Assembly (NCBI GenBank): GCA_013288445.1
Contig: JABDBX010000006.1
Span: forward strand, 1-52,995
Length of the DNA: 52,995 nt
Origin: Bacteroidota bacterium
GTDB lineage: Bacteria; Bacteroidota; Bacteroidia; Chitinophagales; Chitinophagaceae
Reading direction: 5' to 3'
This document shows positions 32,174-40,068 of this stretch, piece after piece; positions within the stretch are counted from its first letter, which is position 1, and each line of letters opens with the position of its first letter. The position numbers were made by a program, and so were the translations under genes. The notes under the pieces are model-generated. The model was not told where the DNA came from and did not search any database. It saw only the letters and a list, made by a program, of their open reading frames with translations.

Positions 32174-34084
32174 ATGGATTATTTCAAAAAGCTGCTGGAA
32201 CTGTTGAAGATGGAGCGGGACGAGGATCAGCGAGCTTACCTGGAGCTTACGCGGTCGTCGTCGGTGGCAGAGCGCAGGACCAGTGGCCTGGCGTGGTACC
32301 CTATAGCCATACGCGGCACCGAGCTGAACAAGGCCGAATATATAACCGTGGAGGTGGAGCGCACCACGCACACCGATATTAGCCACCAGCTACGGTTTGG
32401 GGTATCGGCAATGCTTTTCTCTAACCATGACGCCAAGAATGACCACCTGGATGGCACCATAACTTTCGCAGGTGGAAACCGGCTTAAAATATCGCTGCGC
32501 ACCGATGAGCTACCCGACTGGGCCAGCGATGGCAAACTGGGCATAGACCTGCTGTTTGACGACAATAGCTATGACGAAATGCAGTCTGCACTGAAGCTGG
32601 CAACGGGGCTGGCTGAAAAGAAAGAAGAAGGCCGCCTTATAAAAATACTCACCGGTGCCGCTGCGCCAACGTTTAATGCAGACGCACCCATCTACCTCAA
32701 TCCCCGGCTGAACGGTGTGCAGCAGGCGGCGGTAAATAAAATAGTGCAGGCCAACGAACTGGCTATAGTACACGGGCCGCCCGGTACCGGTAAAACCACC
32801 ACGCTGGTGCAAGCGATAAAGGCCCTCATTAAACAAGGTGAGCAGCGAATATTGGTAACGGCCCCCAGTAATACGGCTGTGGACCTGCTGAGCGAAAAGC
32901 TATCGGAAGAAGGGCTGAATGTGCTGCGTGTGGGCAATCCTGCGCGGGTATCTGAGCGGCTCATGGCCCTGACGCTGGATAGCAAGATAGCAGCGCACAG
33001 TTCTGTAAAAGAGATAAAGCGGCTGAAGAAACAGGCTGGTGAGTTTAAAGAAATGGCGCACAAATACAAGCGCAGTTTTGGCCGGGCAGAACGGGAGCAG
33101 CGCAAGGCGCTGTTTGACGAAGCCTACAAAATAATGAAGGATGTAGGCCGCATGGAGCAATATATTATAGACGATGTGACCGCAAAAACACAAGTGGTGG
33201 CCGCTACACTCGTTGGTGCCAACCACTACACCGTGCGCGATCTGCGGTATAATACCGTGGTGATTGACGAAACAGGACAAGCCCTGGAGCCCGCCTGCTG
33301 GATACCGATACTAAAAGGTAAGAAGCTGATACTGGCGGGCGACCACTGCCAGCTATCGCCCACCATAAAGTCTGATGCTGCGGCCAGGGGCGGCCTGAAT
33401 GTGACACTGCTGGAAAAATGCACAATACTGCACCCGGAAGCGGTAACCCTGCTGGAAGAGCAATACCGGATGCATGAGGCAATAATGGGCTATTCGTCGA
33501 AGGTGTTTTATGAAGATAAGCTGCGGGCGCATACATCGGTGGCGGGCCATTTATTGTTTGCGGCAGATGCGCCACTAACATTTATAGATACTGCGGGTTG
33601 CGGTTTTGAGGAAAAAACAGAAAACAAAAGCATTTCTAACCCCGAGGAGGCTGTGCTGCTGTTCCGGCATTTGGCCCGGCTGGTCGTAGAGTTGGGTGCG
33701 CACTATACGGTGGCCCAGTTCCCGACGATCGCGGTAATATCGCCATACAAAGAACAGCTTTATGTGCTGAAAGAACAGTTGCAGCACATACCGGAATTGC
33801 AACCGTATGCGCACAAAATATCTGTGAATACCATAGATAGTTTCCAGGGGCAGGAGCGCGATATTGTGTATATCAGCATGACGAGGAGCAACGCCGATGG
33901 GGTGATAGGTTTCCTGGCAGATACCCGCAGAATGAATGTAGCCATGACCCGGGCGCGGAAAAAGCTGGTGGTCATAGGCGACAGCGCAACACTATCTCGC
34001 GCGCCTTTCTACGTCAATTTTATAGCCTATGCCGAAAAACACAACGCCTACCGCAGCGCCTGGGACGAGAACTGGAGCGTGTAG
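32174..34084 (+). CDS. SF1B AAA-domain helicase (IGHMBP2/UPF1-like)
   Basis: A 636-residue superfamily 1 helicase of the UPF1/SMUBP2 type. An N-terminal OB/stalk region (about 1-160) is followed by motif I GPPGTGKTTT (201-210), motif Ia (TAPSNTAVDLL), motif II VVIDETGQALEPACW (DETG in place of DEAA/DEAG), motif III (LAGDHCQLSPT), motif IV-V (EQYRMHEAIM, VNTIDSFQGQERDIVY) and motif VI NVAMTRARKKLVVIGD. Such enzymes unwind DNA or RNA 5' to 3'. The start at 32174 is chosen because MDYFKKLLELLKMERDED is the usual beginning of the family, while the ATG at 32150 lies upstream of the only promoter-like motif. Inverted MITE-like copies follow its stop. Confidence 0.9.
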   Translation: MDYFKKLLELLKMERDEDQRAYLELTRSSSVAERRTSGLAWYPIAIRGTELNKAEYITVEVERTTHTDISHQLRFGVSAMLFSNHDAKNDHLDGTITFAGGNRLKISLRTDELPDWASDGKLGIDLLFDDNSYDEMQSALKLATGLAEKKEEGRLIKILTGAAAPTFNADAPIYLNPRLNGVQQAAVNKIVQANELAIVHGPPGTGKTTTLVQAIKALIKQGEQRILVTAPSNTAVDLLSEKLSEEGLNVLRVGNPARVSERLMALTLDSKIAAHSSVKEIKRLKKQAGEFKEMAHKYKRSFGRAEREQRKALFDEAYKIMKDVGRMEQYIIDDVTAKTQVVAATLVGANHYTVRDLRYNTVVIDETGQALEPACWIPILKGKKLILAGDHCQLSPTIKSDAAARGGLNVTLLEKCTILHPEAVTLLEEQYRMHEAIMGYSSKVFYEDKLRAHTSVAGHLLFAADAPLTFIDTAGCGFEEKTENKSISNPEEAVLLFRHLARLVVELGAHYTVAQFPTIAVISPYKEQLYVLKEQLQHIPELQPYAHKISVNTIDSFQGQERDIVYISMTRSNADGVIGFLADTRRMNVAMTRARKKLVVIGDSATLSRAPFYVNFIAYAEKHNAYRSAWDENWSV

Positions 34085-34103
34085 GATTAAATAACCGATG
34101 GTA

Positions 34104-34173
34104 GATGCTGAAGGCATCAAACGTTTATAGAAAAATCATTACCCTATATGAGTCGATGCCGAAGGTATCGAAC
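34104..34173 (-). repeat. Family B repeat, inverted copy
   Basis: GATGCTGAAGGCATC followed by AAACGTTTATAGAAAA and, after a spacer, GATGCCGAAGGTATCGAAC: the reverse complement of the copies at 19660 and 34264. A TIR-like remnant (CACTAAGCTAATGATTGG, 34193-34210) lies 20 nt beyond it, so this too may be part of a degraded MITE-like element. Confidence 0.65.
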
Positions 34174-34225
34174 TGACACCCTGCCGGATTTCCACTAAGC
34201 TAATGATTGGAAAATACATCTTCAG

Positions 34226-34369
34226 GCAATATTATTAAGGTGAGAAAAATCTAGCAAACCTGGGTTCGATACCTTCGGCATCGTTAGTCACTTCATACTA
34301 GCTTTTCTATAAACGTTTGATGCCTTCAGCATCACTCAACACGATTTTGTGTAACGTAATATTTGCCCC
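34226..34369. mobile_element. Diverged copy of the ~145-bp MITE-like element
   Basis: The left end GCAATATTATTAAGGTGAG and right end TGTAACGTAATATTTGCC are diverged forms of the 20-bp ends of the 19621-19766 element. The length (144 bp) and the position of the family B repeat (38 nt from the left end, 39 nt in the intact copy) agree. No ORF inside. The right end is 11 nt upstream of the clpX promoter. Confidence 0.6.
34264..34333 (+). repeat. Family B repeat, copy 3
   Basis: GTTCGATACCTTCGGCATCG and, after TTTTCTATAAACGTTT, GATGCCTTCAGCATC, in the same orientation as the copy at 19660. It is inverted relative to the copy at 34104-34173. Confidence 0.7.
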
Positions 34370-34380
34370 TCAGTGGTCTA

Positions 34381-34410
34381 TTGAGGGTAGGCATGTTTTC
34401 CTTACCTTTG
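34381..34410 (+). promoter_or_regulatory. Promoter of clpX (TTG-N19-TACCTTTG)
   Basis: TACCTTTG (34403-34410) matches the Bacteroidota -7 element TAnnTTTG exactly, with TTG at 34381 spaced 19 nt as -33 element. The start codon of clpX is 29 nt downstream. This placement also shows that the longer frame from 34317 is not used. Confidence 0.65.
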
Positions 34411-34439
34411 CACCTCAAATAATACCTGTATATAAAGTA

Positions 34440-35684
34440 ATGGCAAAGCAATCCGAAAAAAGATGCTCTTTCTGCGACCGCAGCGAAAGTGAAGTAAATA
34501 TACTTTTCACCGGTATAAAGGGCAATATTTGCGACCAGTGTATAGAGAATGCGCATTCCCTGCTCATTGAGGCTACAGGCGAAAAAACCAAGAAAGAAGA
34601 AGCAAAGCCGGAGCTGATGAAGGGCAAGAATTACAAGCCCCGCGAAATAAAAGCTTTCCTGGACCAATACGTGATCGGCCAGAACGATGCCAAAAAAGTA
34701 TTGTCGGTAGCCATTTACAACCACTACAAGCGCCTTACCATGCCGCCGCAAGACGATGTGGAGATCGAAAAATCCAACATCATGATGGTGGGCGAGACCG
34801 GTACGGGCAAAACCCTGCTGGCCAAGACCATTGCCCGCCTGCTACAGGTACCCTTTGCTATTGTGGACGCTACGGTGTTTACCGAGGCCGGCTATGTGGG
34901 CGAAGATGTGGAAAGCATACTATCCCGCCTGCTGCAGGCAAGCAATTACGATGTTACAGCCGCGGAGCGTGGTATTGTGTATATAGATGAACTGGATAAG
35001 ATAGGCCGTAAGAGCGACAACCCATCTATAACCCGCGATGTAAGCGGCGAGGGTGTGCAGCAGGCCATGCTGAAACTGCTGGAAGGCTCTGAAGTGCTGG
35101 TACCCCCACAGGGTGGCCGCAAGCACCCCGAGCAGAAGATGATAAAGGTGAATACCCAAAACATCCTGTTCATTTGTGGTGGTGCATTTGAGGGTATTGA
35201 TAAAATGATAGCCCGCCGCATACAAACATCATCTATAGGCTACAACGCCATAAAAGCAACCAAGGACATAGACCGGGCTAACCTGCTGCAATATGTAAAC
35301 GCACAGGATCTGCGCACCTTCGGGCTGATACCAGAGTTGCTGGGCCGACTGCCGGTGGTTACCTACCTGAACCCGCTTGATGAAGCCTCGCTGAAGCGCA
35401 TACTCACCGAACCAAAGAATGCACTGGTAAAACAATATACAAGGTTGTTTGAGTTTGAAGGTATAAAGCTCACTGTTGAAGACGGCGCGCTGGATTATAT
35501 GGTACAGAAAGCTATCCAGTACAAACTGGGAGGCCGTGGACTACGTGCCATCTGCGAAATGATACTCACAGACGCCATGTTCGACCTGCCATCTGAGAAA
35601 CATGATGGCACTTTTCACCTTACGCAGGATTATGCCCGTGAGATGGTGGAACATGCCAAGCTGGAGCACATGAAGGCGGCCTAA
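34440..35684 (+). CDS. clpX: ATP-dependent Clp protease ATP-binding subunit ClpX
   Basis: A 414-residue AAA+ unfoldase that pairs with ClpP. The N-terminal zinc-binding domain has C9, C12, C31 and C34 (SFCDRSE, ICDQC). The AAA+ core shows GETGTGKT (Walker A), [15 protein letters not shown] (Walker B and sensor region), and the pore-adjacent [10 protein letters not shown] loop. The ClpP-binding loop reads SSIGYNA, with Tyr where the E. coli protein has Phe (IGF). The start at 34440 ([12 protein letters not shown]) is chosen because the promoter at 34381-34410 lies upstream of it but inside the longer ORF. A hairpin terminator follows at 35803. Confidence 0.95.
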   Translation: MAKQSEKRCSFCDRSESEVNILFTGIKGNICDQCIENAHSLLIEATGEKTKKEEAKPELMKGKNYKPREIKAFLDQYVIGQNDAKKVLSVAIYNHYKRLTMPPQDDVEIEKSNIMMVGETGTGKTLLAKTIARLLQVPFAIVDATVFTEAGYVGEDVESILSRLLQASNYDVTAAERGIVYIDELDKIGRKSDNPSITRDVSGEGVQQAMLKLLEGSEVLVPPQGGRKHPEQKMIKVNTQNILFICGGAFEGIDKMIARRIQTSSIGYNAIKATKDIDRANLLQYVNAQDLRTFGLIPELLGRLPVVTYLNPLDEASLKRILTEPKNALVKQYTRLFEFEGIKLTVEDGALDYMVQKAIQYKLGGRGLRAICEMILTDAMFDLPSEKHDGTFHLTQDYAREMVEHAKLEHMKAA

Positions 35685-35687
35685 GGG

Positions 35688-35790
35688 TTAAATTCCAATG
35701 GTTTAAATTCCAAATTCCAAAGGGACAAATTCCAAAGAGTTAAATTCCAAAGCTTTAAATTCCAAATTCCAGGGCACAAATTCCAAGGAT
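35688..35790 (+). repeat. Tandem degenerate AAATTCCAA repeat
   Basis: Nine copies of AAATTCCAA or close variants occur in about 100 bp, in units such as GTTTAAATTCCAAATTCCAA and GGGACAAATTCCAA. The unit spacing is irregular (9-18 bp). It lies between clpX and its terminator. No ORF or CRISPR-like spacing. Confidence 0.7.
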
Positions 35791-35802
35791 AAATCTCAAA
35801 AC

Positions 35803-35831
35803 AAATGCTACTGCTTAATGCAGGCGTTTTT
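35803..35831 (+). terminator. Intrinsic terminator downstream of clpX
   Basis: AAATGC-TA-CTGC pairs with GCAG-GCGTTT (10 bp with a 2-nt bulge, loop TTAAT) and is followed by TTTTTATTTTTTA. It ends the clpX transcript just before the next small gene. Confidence 0.65.
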
Positions 35832-35861
35832 ATTTTTTACTTTTAATTTTTTACTTATCTC

Positions 35862-36056
35862 ATGCAGGATCTGATACAGGAATTACAAGAGAAAGCAGGC
35901 CTCACAGAAGAGCAGGCCATAAAAGCTATAGAAACACTGAAGGAATATATATCCGGCAAGGTACCGCCTATGTTCAGCGGTTTTGTGGACCAGTTCTTTG
36001 GCGCTGGTGGTGGTGGTGCTAACGCTGGTTCGGGTTTAGATTCGTTTTTGCATTAA
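35862..36056 (+). CDS. Small conserved hypothetical protein (64 aa)
   Basis: A 64-residue soluble protein: an amphipathic helical first part (MQDLIQELQEKAGLTEEQAI, KAIETLKEYI) that resembles helical domains of small Bacteroidota proteins, followed by a Gly/Ala-rich loop and a short LDSFLH tail. I do not recognise a named family. It sits alone between the clpX terminator and the convergent RDD gene (30 nt gap). A T-rich tract with TTACTTTTA/TTACTTAT just upstream (about 35838-35856) could serve as its promoter. Confidence 0.6.
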   Translation: MQDLIQELQEKAGLTEEQAIKAIETLKEYISGKVPPMFSGFVDQFFGAGGGGANAGSGLDSFLH

Positions 36057-36086
36057 TAGGGCGACCCTAAAGGCGGGTCATTGTGT

Positions 36087-36560
36087 TCATCCCCATTTCT
36101 CTTTCTTTACTATGAGTGTGCCCGCAATTTTATCATGCAGCATCTGGCTTTTGCTGTTCCAGAGCATCATAAAATAGCCTACGCATATAGTGAGTAGAGA
36201 AACGTATTCGGCGAAAGCTCGTGCCGAAGCCGTTGCAAATGATACTCTGCTACCTTCAAGGTCTGTTACCTTTATTTTTAATGCCATTTGACCTATGCTT
36301 GCCTGATTTTTTGAAGATTCCATCAACGCCTGGTATAGCCAGCATATGACAACATTCAGAAAACGTCTAAGAATACTTGCACCGTTTACATGCCCTCTAT
36401 ATAGTTCGGCAAACAAACTCCCGCCACCTATAAAATGACGAATTAAAGTTAAGGGTATAAACAGTATGATCCCGTCCAATAATCCTGCTGCAAAGCGCTG
36501 TCCGAAAGTGGCATAAACAACATTCTTATCGGGGAATATTGAAATTTCTTCGTTCGCCAT
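36087..36560 (-). CDS. RDD family membrane protein
   Basis: A 157-residue protein of the RDD domain family with the Arg-rich first helix (FGQRFAAGLLDGIILFIPL, in which Arg and two Asp-like positions give the family its name). A second helix follows (VVICWLYQALMESS), with the conserved GQMALKIKVTDLEG loop, and a third helix (YVSLLTICVGYFMMLWN) precedes a KSQMLHDKIAGTLIVKK end. The function is unknown in general; some are linked with transport or ion homeostasis. The gene stands alone, converging on the 64-residue gene. Confidence 0.85.
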   Translation of the reverse strand: MANEEISIFPDKNVVYATFGQRFAAGLLDGIILFIPLTLIRHFIGGGSLFAELYRGHVNGASILRRFLNVVICWLYQALMESSKNQASIGQMALKIKVTDLEGSRVSFATASARAFAEYVSLLTICVGYFMMLWNSKSQMLHDKIAGTLIVKKEKWG

Positions 36561-36659
36561 CTACAACTGATTTTTGATTGAATGTAAAATGAAGGTAGTG
36601 GGTATTTTTTAGATTTCTAATCTTTGATCGAAATTCATTCACGCAAATAACAATGCCCC

Positions 36660-36870
36660 CCGTTGCCCGTAGTCTTCCCAAAAACTATAGTTGGGCGTAA
36701 ACTCTGTTTACTCCCGTGTGAGTGCAAGTCTCCTACTATGCCGAGGCGTCATGCTTCCTTATAAAATCAGCCACCACCGCGAATTGTTGCACCCGCTAAC
36801 GGGGTGCGTATGGGTGAGGTGATCATTCGGCTACAAACAGGTAGCCCACTACCGGGGCAGCCCATACAAT
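36660..36870. other. Gene-free gap with scattered palindromes
   Basis: No ORF or known RNA recognised. Noted are a hairpin GCACCC...GGGTGC (36789-36807, core GCACCCGCTAACGGGGTGC) and GGTAGCCCACTACCGGGGC (36840-36858), both resembling short intergenic palindromes of Bacteroidota. The rest of 36561-37242 contains an isolated promoter-like motif, a degenerate CTTTGTG repeat and a 12-bp tandem duplication listed separately. Confidence 0.4.
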
Positions 36871-36910
36871 GCACTATAGCCAAAACCTTATCAACAATAA
36901 ATAAAACGTC

Positions 36911-36941
36911 TTGGGTCGCATTACTACTCTTTCTACCTTTG
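36911..36941 (+). promoter_or_regulatory. Orphan promoter-like site (TTG-N20-TACCTTTG)
   Basis: TTG at 36911-36913 and TACCTTTG at 36934-36941 match the Bacteroidota -33/-7 consensus with 20-nt spacing. No gene follows in the same direction before 37241. It could drive an unlabelled RNA or be the promoter of a lost gene. Confidence 0.35.
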
Positions 36942-37011
36942 CTCCGTAAAACATCCTATAACTCCTAAAATTATATACAATACGCCTTCGTGTTCTTTAA
37001 AAGACTATACG

Positions 37012-37056
37012 AGCTTTGTGATCCTTGTGCCCTCCTTTGTGTACTTAGTGGTAAGA
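37012..37056. repeat. Degenerate CTTTGTG-type periodic repeat
   Basis: CTTTGTG, CCTTGTG and CTTTGTG followed by CTTAGTG at about 11-bp spacing, in the inverse orientation relative to the CGCAAAG repeat at 27640-27682. Confidence 0.45.
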
Positions 37057-37078
37057 AGCTCACCCCATCCACCCCCAA

Positions 37079-37102
37079 AATGGGGTCACCAATGGGGTCA
37101 CC
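37079..37102 (+). repeat. 12-bp tandem duplication AATGGGGTCACC
   Basis: Two adjacent identical copies of AATGGGGTCACC (37079-37090 and 37091-37102), preceded by an AACCCCATCC-like inverted relative (CACCCCATCC, 37061-37070). It lies in gene-free sequence. Confidence 0.6.
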
Positions 37103-37242
37103 CAAAAAATCGCCATCCGCTACAATGCATTATAGGCATATCATAGCAAAGACGCGATAATACGTAGTTATCCACAAAAATATTTTTTCAATGGTAGGAG
37201 GCAACATTAAAAGAGATTAGCCAAAACATGGATTTTGAACCA

Positions 37243-37515
37243 TTAAGCAACCAGGTCGTTATATTCCGGGTGGGTGGTCATGTACTTTGCTACAAACGGA
37301 CAATAAACTACAATTTTCAGGCCTTGCGCACGAACGTAATCCAACACGTATTTCACAAGGGCAGGGCCTACACCCTTACCCCGACCAGATGGGGGTACCA
37401 ACGTATGCATGAGCACCATACTACCTTTCAGCCAGCGGTATTCAAGCGTAGCAAATTCGCCATCGGGCAATGCCGCTTCAAAACGGTACATCTTTTTGTT
37501 GTTGGTTATTTCCAT
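37243..37515 (-). CDS. GNAT family N-acetyltransferase (small YjdJ-like)
   Basis: A 90-residue protein of the short GCN5-related acetyltransferase family (PF14542 type). Acetyl-CoA-binding motif A is seen as LMHTLVPPSGRGKGVGPALV (about residues 35-54, RGKGVG being the R/QxxGxG/A loop), and the following helix and GLKIVVYCPFVAKYMTTHPEY segment are the family hallmark. Members acetylate a small-molecule or protein amine; the substrate is unknown. It stands alone about 120 nt from the convergent/neighbouring YceI gene on the same strand. The chain is short but normal for this subfamily. Confidence 0.85.
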   Translation of the reverse strand: MEITNNKKMYRFEAALPDGEFATLEYRWLKGSMVLMHTLVPPSGRGKGVGPALVKYVLDYVRAQGLKIVVYCPFVAKYMTTHPEYNDLVA

Positions 37516-37640
37516 GCTATTAGGTTTTTACTACTGCGGTGCTACAAAAATAGGTCATAACTATAATACAAAAACGGTACAGCTTTCGCCATACCGTCTT
37601 ACTTCATCTTCAAACCATCATCCAATCCAAAACATTTTAT

Positions 37641-38282
37641 TTATGCTTTTTGCTTTGCAAACTCCAGGTTCAGTATCATGTTCACATCGTCTCCCACAAC
37701 TGCGCCGCCCATTTCGGTCATCTTACTCCATTTCAGGCCATACTCTTTACGGCTGATCTTGCCGGTGGCTTTAAAACCCGCCTTGGTATTGCCCCACGGA
37801 TCAACCATAGTACCACCATAAACCACAGCAAACTTTACTTTCTTAGTCACATCGCGTATAGTAAGGTTACCTTCAAGCGAGTAAACATTATTTTTTACTT
37901 TCTTAAATGATGTACTCTTAAATGTCATTTGCGGGTACTTCTCAGCATTAAAGAAGTCATCGCTTTTCAGGTGGCCGTCACGTGTATCATCATCCGTGCT
38001 TACTGTAGCTACATCGGCAGAGAAGTTTATCATGGCATTATTAAAGTCGCTGGTTGGCGCTTCAATCGTACCGTTGAATTTCTTAAAACGGCCTTCAACC
38101 TCAGATACTGTAAGGTGCGATACCGTAAACTTTATGGATGAATGTGTAGGATCATTCGCCCATTTTGAAGGTTGGTTTGATTCTTTTGCTGCAACCGGCT
38201 TTACTTTGGCAGGTTGTGTTTGGGCAGTTGCTGCTGCAACAAATAGCGAGCAGGCGATAATTAAGGATGCTGTTTTTTTCAT
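37641..38282 (-). CDS. YceI family periplasmic protein
   Basis: A 213-residue exported protein. The signal peptide (residues 1-20, ending TATAQ) is followed by a low-complexity stretch and the YceI lipocalin-like domain: DPTHSSIKFTVSHLTVSEVEGRFKKFNGTI (split here across two strands) is the family start. Members bind polyisoprenoid or other long lipids; some respond to stress. The end TEMGGAVVGDDVNMILNLEF fits the last strands. No partner is adjacent; its role here is not set. Confidence 0.9.
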   Translation of the reverse strand: MKKTASLIIACSLFVAAATAQTQPAKVKPVAAKESNQPSKWANDPTHSSIKFTVSHLTVSEVEGRFKKFNGTIEAPTSDFNNAMINFSADVATVSTDDDTRDGHLKSDDFFNAEKYPQMTFKSTSFKKVKNNVYSLEGNLTIRDVTKKVKFAVVYGGTMVDPWGNTKAGFKATGKISRKEYGLKWSKMTEMGGAVVGDDVNMILNLEFAKQKA

Positions 38283-38471
38283 ATTTGCTGGATTTATTTA
38301 ATTCCTACGCAAATGTATGTACATACATCTAATTTCGGTATTGTTTTCTCCTATAGTGCAATAAGCTAATCACATCAGCGTTATCCATCAACGATTTAGA
38401 TATTTTGCATCATCCCCCAACAGAAACCAATTTTCCTACGTCTATATATTTACAGCCACTAATACGATTTT

Positions 38472-39185
38472 ATGAAAAAGATATTACTGCTAATGTGCCT
38501 TGCACTCACAACTGCGCTATCCTGCAAGAAAACTACTAACAATACAACAACTCTGGCGCCGGCACAGCCTTCGTTTATAGTTACCGGGGTCTCCGATTTG
38601 CAAATGCAAAATAGTGTATTGCAATATGCCGGGATGAATATTACGGTCCAGTATTCCGATTCTGCCCAGGAAACTGTCACCTTATCCTTATCGGCTTTAC
38701 CTCCGGGCATTGCCATGGATTCTACCTGGGTGTCTAGCGGTATCCCCACCTATTACACAATGCTTACTTTGTTCGATACCACTTTAGCAAGCGCCATACC
38801 TGGCAACTACCCCATGACACTTAAGGCAACTACCGCCAGCGGCAAGGTGAAATCATACAGTTTTAACCTCAAGGTAAAGGCGGCGCCCGACTGTGCGGGG
38901 GGATTTACAGGGAGCTATTCTGTAGCCTCGGATTGTTTAACTACCTCTTACCATGATAGTGTAACTGCCGATGCCACTGTTCCGAACAAGATATGGTTCA
39001 ACAATATGAATAATACGGGAAATAAAGTTTACGGCCTGTTTAGTTGCACCTCTTCCGAGATCACTATACCTACCCAAACTGTAGGATCCCTTACCTATTC
39101 GGGCACCGGGAACGTGAGCGGAGTTCATGCCTTAACCCTGCATGTGTCCACCAATGGCTCCTTTTGCAATATATTTATGAATTGA
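38472..39185 (+). CDS. Hypothetical lipoprotein
   Basis: A 237-residue lipoprotein candidate: residues 1-17 are a signal peptide with lipobox TALSC (Cys18, followed by two Lys). The rest is rich in Thr, Ser and Val, with a predicted series of beta-strands (for example VTLSLSALPPGIAMDSTW, NYPMTLKATTASGKVKSYSF), as in Ig-like or bacterial-surface beta domains. No catalytic motif is recognised. It stands alone; a terminator hairpin at 39241 most likely serves the convergent phoU unit. Function unknown. Confidence 0.65.
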   Translation: MKKILLLMCLALTTALSCKKTTNNTTTLAPAQPSFIVTGVSDLQMQNSVLQYAGMNITVQYSDSAQETVTLSLSALPPGIAMDSTWVSSGIPTYYTMLTLFDTTLASAIPGNYPMTLKATTASGKVKSYSFNLKVKAAPDCAGGFTGSYSVASDCLTTSYHDSVTADATVPNKIWFNNMNNTGNKVYGLFSCTSSEITIPTQTVGSLTYSGTGNVSGVHALTLHVSTNGSFCNIFMN

Positions 39186-39240
39186 CATTTTGCCAGTTCG
39201 CTTCAAAACAGGCTACGGTGGTGCAATACAGGCATAAAAA

Positions 39241-39259
39241 ACTCCGGCAAAGCCGGAGT
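39241..39259 (-). terminator. Intrinsic terminator of the pst-phoU operon
   Basis: ACTCCGGC pairs with GCCGGAGT around an AAA loop (TTT on the minus strand), followed on the minus strand by TTTTTT. It lies about 85 nt downstream of the phoU stop codon. The plus-strand lipoprotein gene also ends nearby; on that strand there is no T run. Confidence 0.85.
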
Positions 39260-39343
39260 CTCATATAAAGCGCCAACATTTATACACACTCAATGCATGT
39301 CGGTGCCTTATAGCCTTTTCCGCAATGCGGTTGCGGTTATTAT

Positions 39344-40015
39344 TTAGTTCTTACTTGATTCCTGCTGGTGCTTCAGCACTTTAGCCTCAATGTAGAAAAT
39401 GATCTCTTCAGCAATATTTTTTGTCTGGTCGCCCACGCGCTCCAATTTGCGGATGATAGAAAGCACGTAAAGCGCGTCCTTCATCAGATCCGGGTTTTCC
39501 TTTATGCACTCGCTTATACGTTCTATTGCATCCTGGTTTATTATGTCCAGCACTTCATCTTTCTTAAAGATGCTGCGGGCGAGAATGGTGTCTTCTTTTT
39601 CGAAAGCCATGCGGCCATCAGCCAGAATTTTAATAGAGTCATCAAACATTTTGATGAGATCTGTTTTGGCAAATAAGGAATGGTCGAAATCCTTGATGGG
39701 CTCTATGATGTATTTTGCAATGCCCTCAGCAATATCGCCTATGCGTTCCAGGTTGTTGTTGATCTTCAATACGGCAAGCAAAAACCTGAGGTCAATGGCA
39801 ACGGGGCAATAGAGCGCAAAAATATCTTCGCAATCCCTGTCTAATTTTAGCTCAAACGCGTTGACACGCTTTTCTTTGGTCACGATCTCCCGGGCGAGGT
39901 CCCGGTCAAAGTTGAGCATTGCCGCCCTGGATTTTTGCAACTGGGATTCTACCAGGTTCCACATGCTCACCAACTCCACTTTTACCGCCTGTATCTCATT
40001 TTCCAACTGTGTCAT
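39344..40015 (-). CDS. phoU: Phosphate signalling complex protein PhoU
   Basis: A 223-residue all-helical protein of two three-helix bundles (repeats about 1-105 and 110-210), each with the metal-binding-type acidic helix (NNLERIGDIAEGIAKYI and RKLERVGDQTKNIAEEI). PhoU links the Pst transporter to the PhoR-PhoB two-component system and keeps the phosphate regulon off when phosphate is plentiful. It is the last gene of the operon, 53 nt after pstB, and a strong terminator follows. Confidence 0.95.
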   Translation of the reverse strand: MTQLENEIQAVKVELVSMWNLVESQLQKSRAAMLNFDRDLAREIVTKEKRVNAFELKLDRDCEDIFALYCPVAIDLRFLLAVLKINNNLERIGDIAEGIAKYIIEPIKDFDHSLFAKTDLIKMFDDSIKILADGRMAFEKEDTILARSIFKKDEVLDIINQDAIERISECIKENPDLMKDALYVLSIIRKLERVGDQTKNIAEEIIFYIEAKVLKHQQESSKN

Positions 40016-40068
40016 AACACTGATGATTTTTTACTTGAACTTCTTTATTAAAATGAGCCAATAGATTT

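Noticed and set aside
35688-35790. A CRISPR array
   Set aside because: The repeat unit is 9 bp with irregular 9-18-bp spacing and no unique spacers; no cas genes are in the window.
36561-37242. A structured RNA gene (RNase P, tmRNA or 6S) in the long gap
   Set aside because: None of the conserved core motifs was recognised, and the sequence is largely short palindromes and degenerate repeats. A covariance-model search would settle it.
37228-37560. Plus-strand ORF opposite the GNAT gene
   Set aside because: The minus-strand frame has the acetyl-CoA motif RGKGVG; the plus-strand frame is its antisense shadow.
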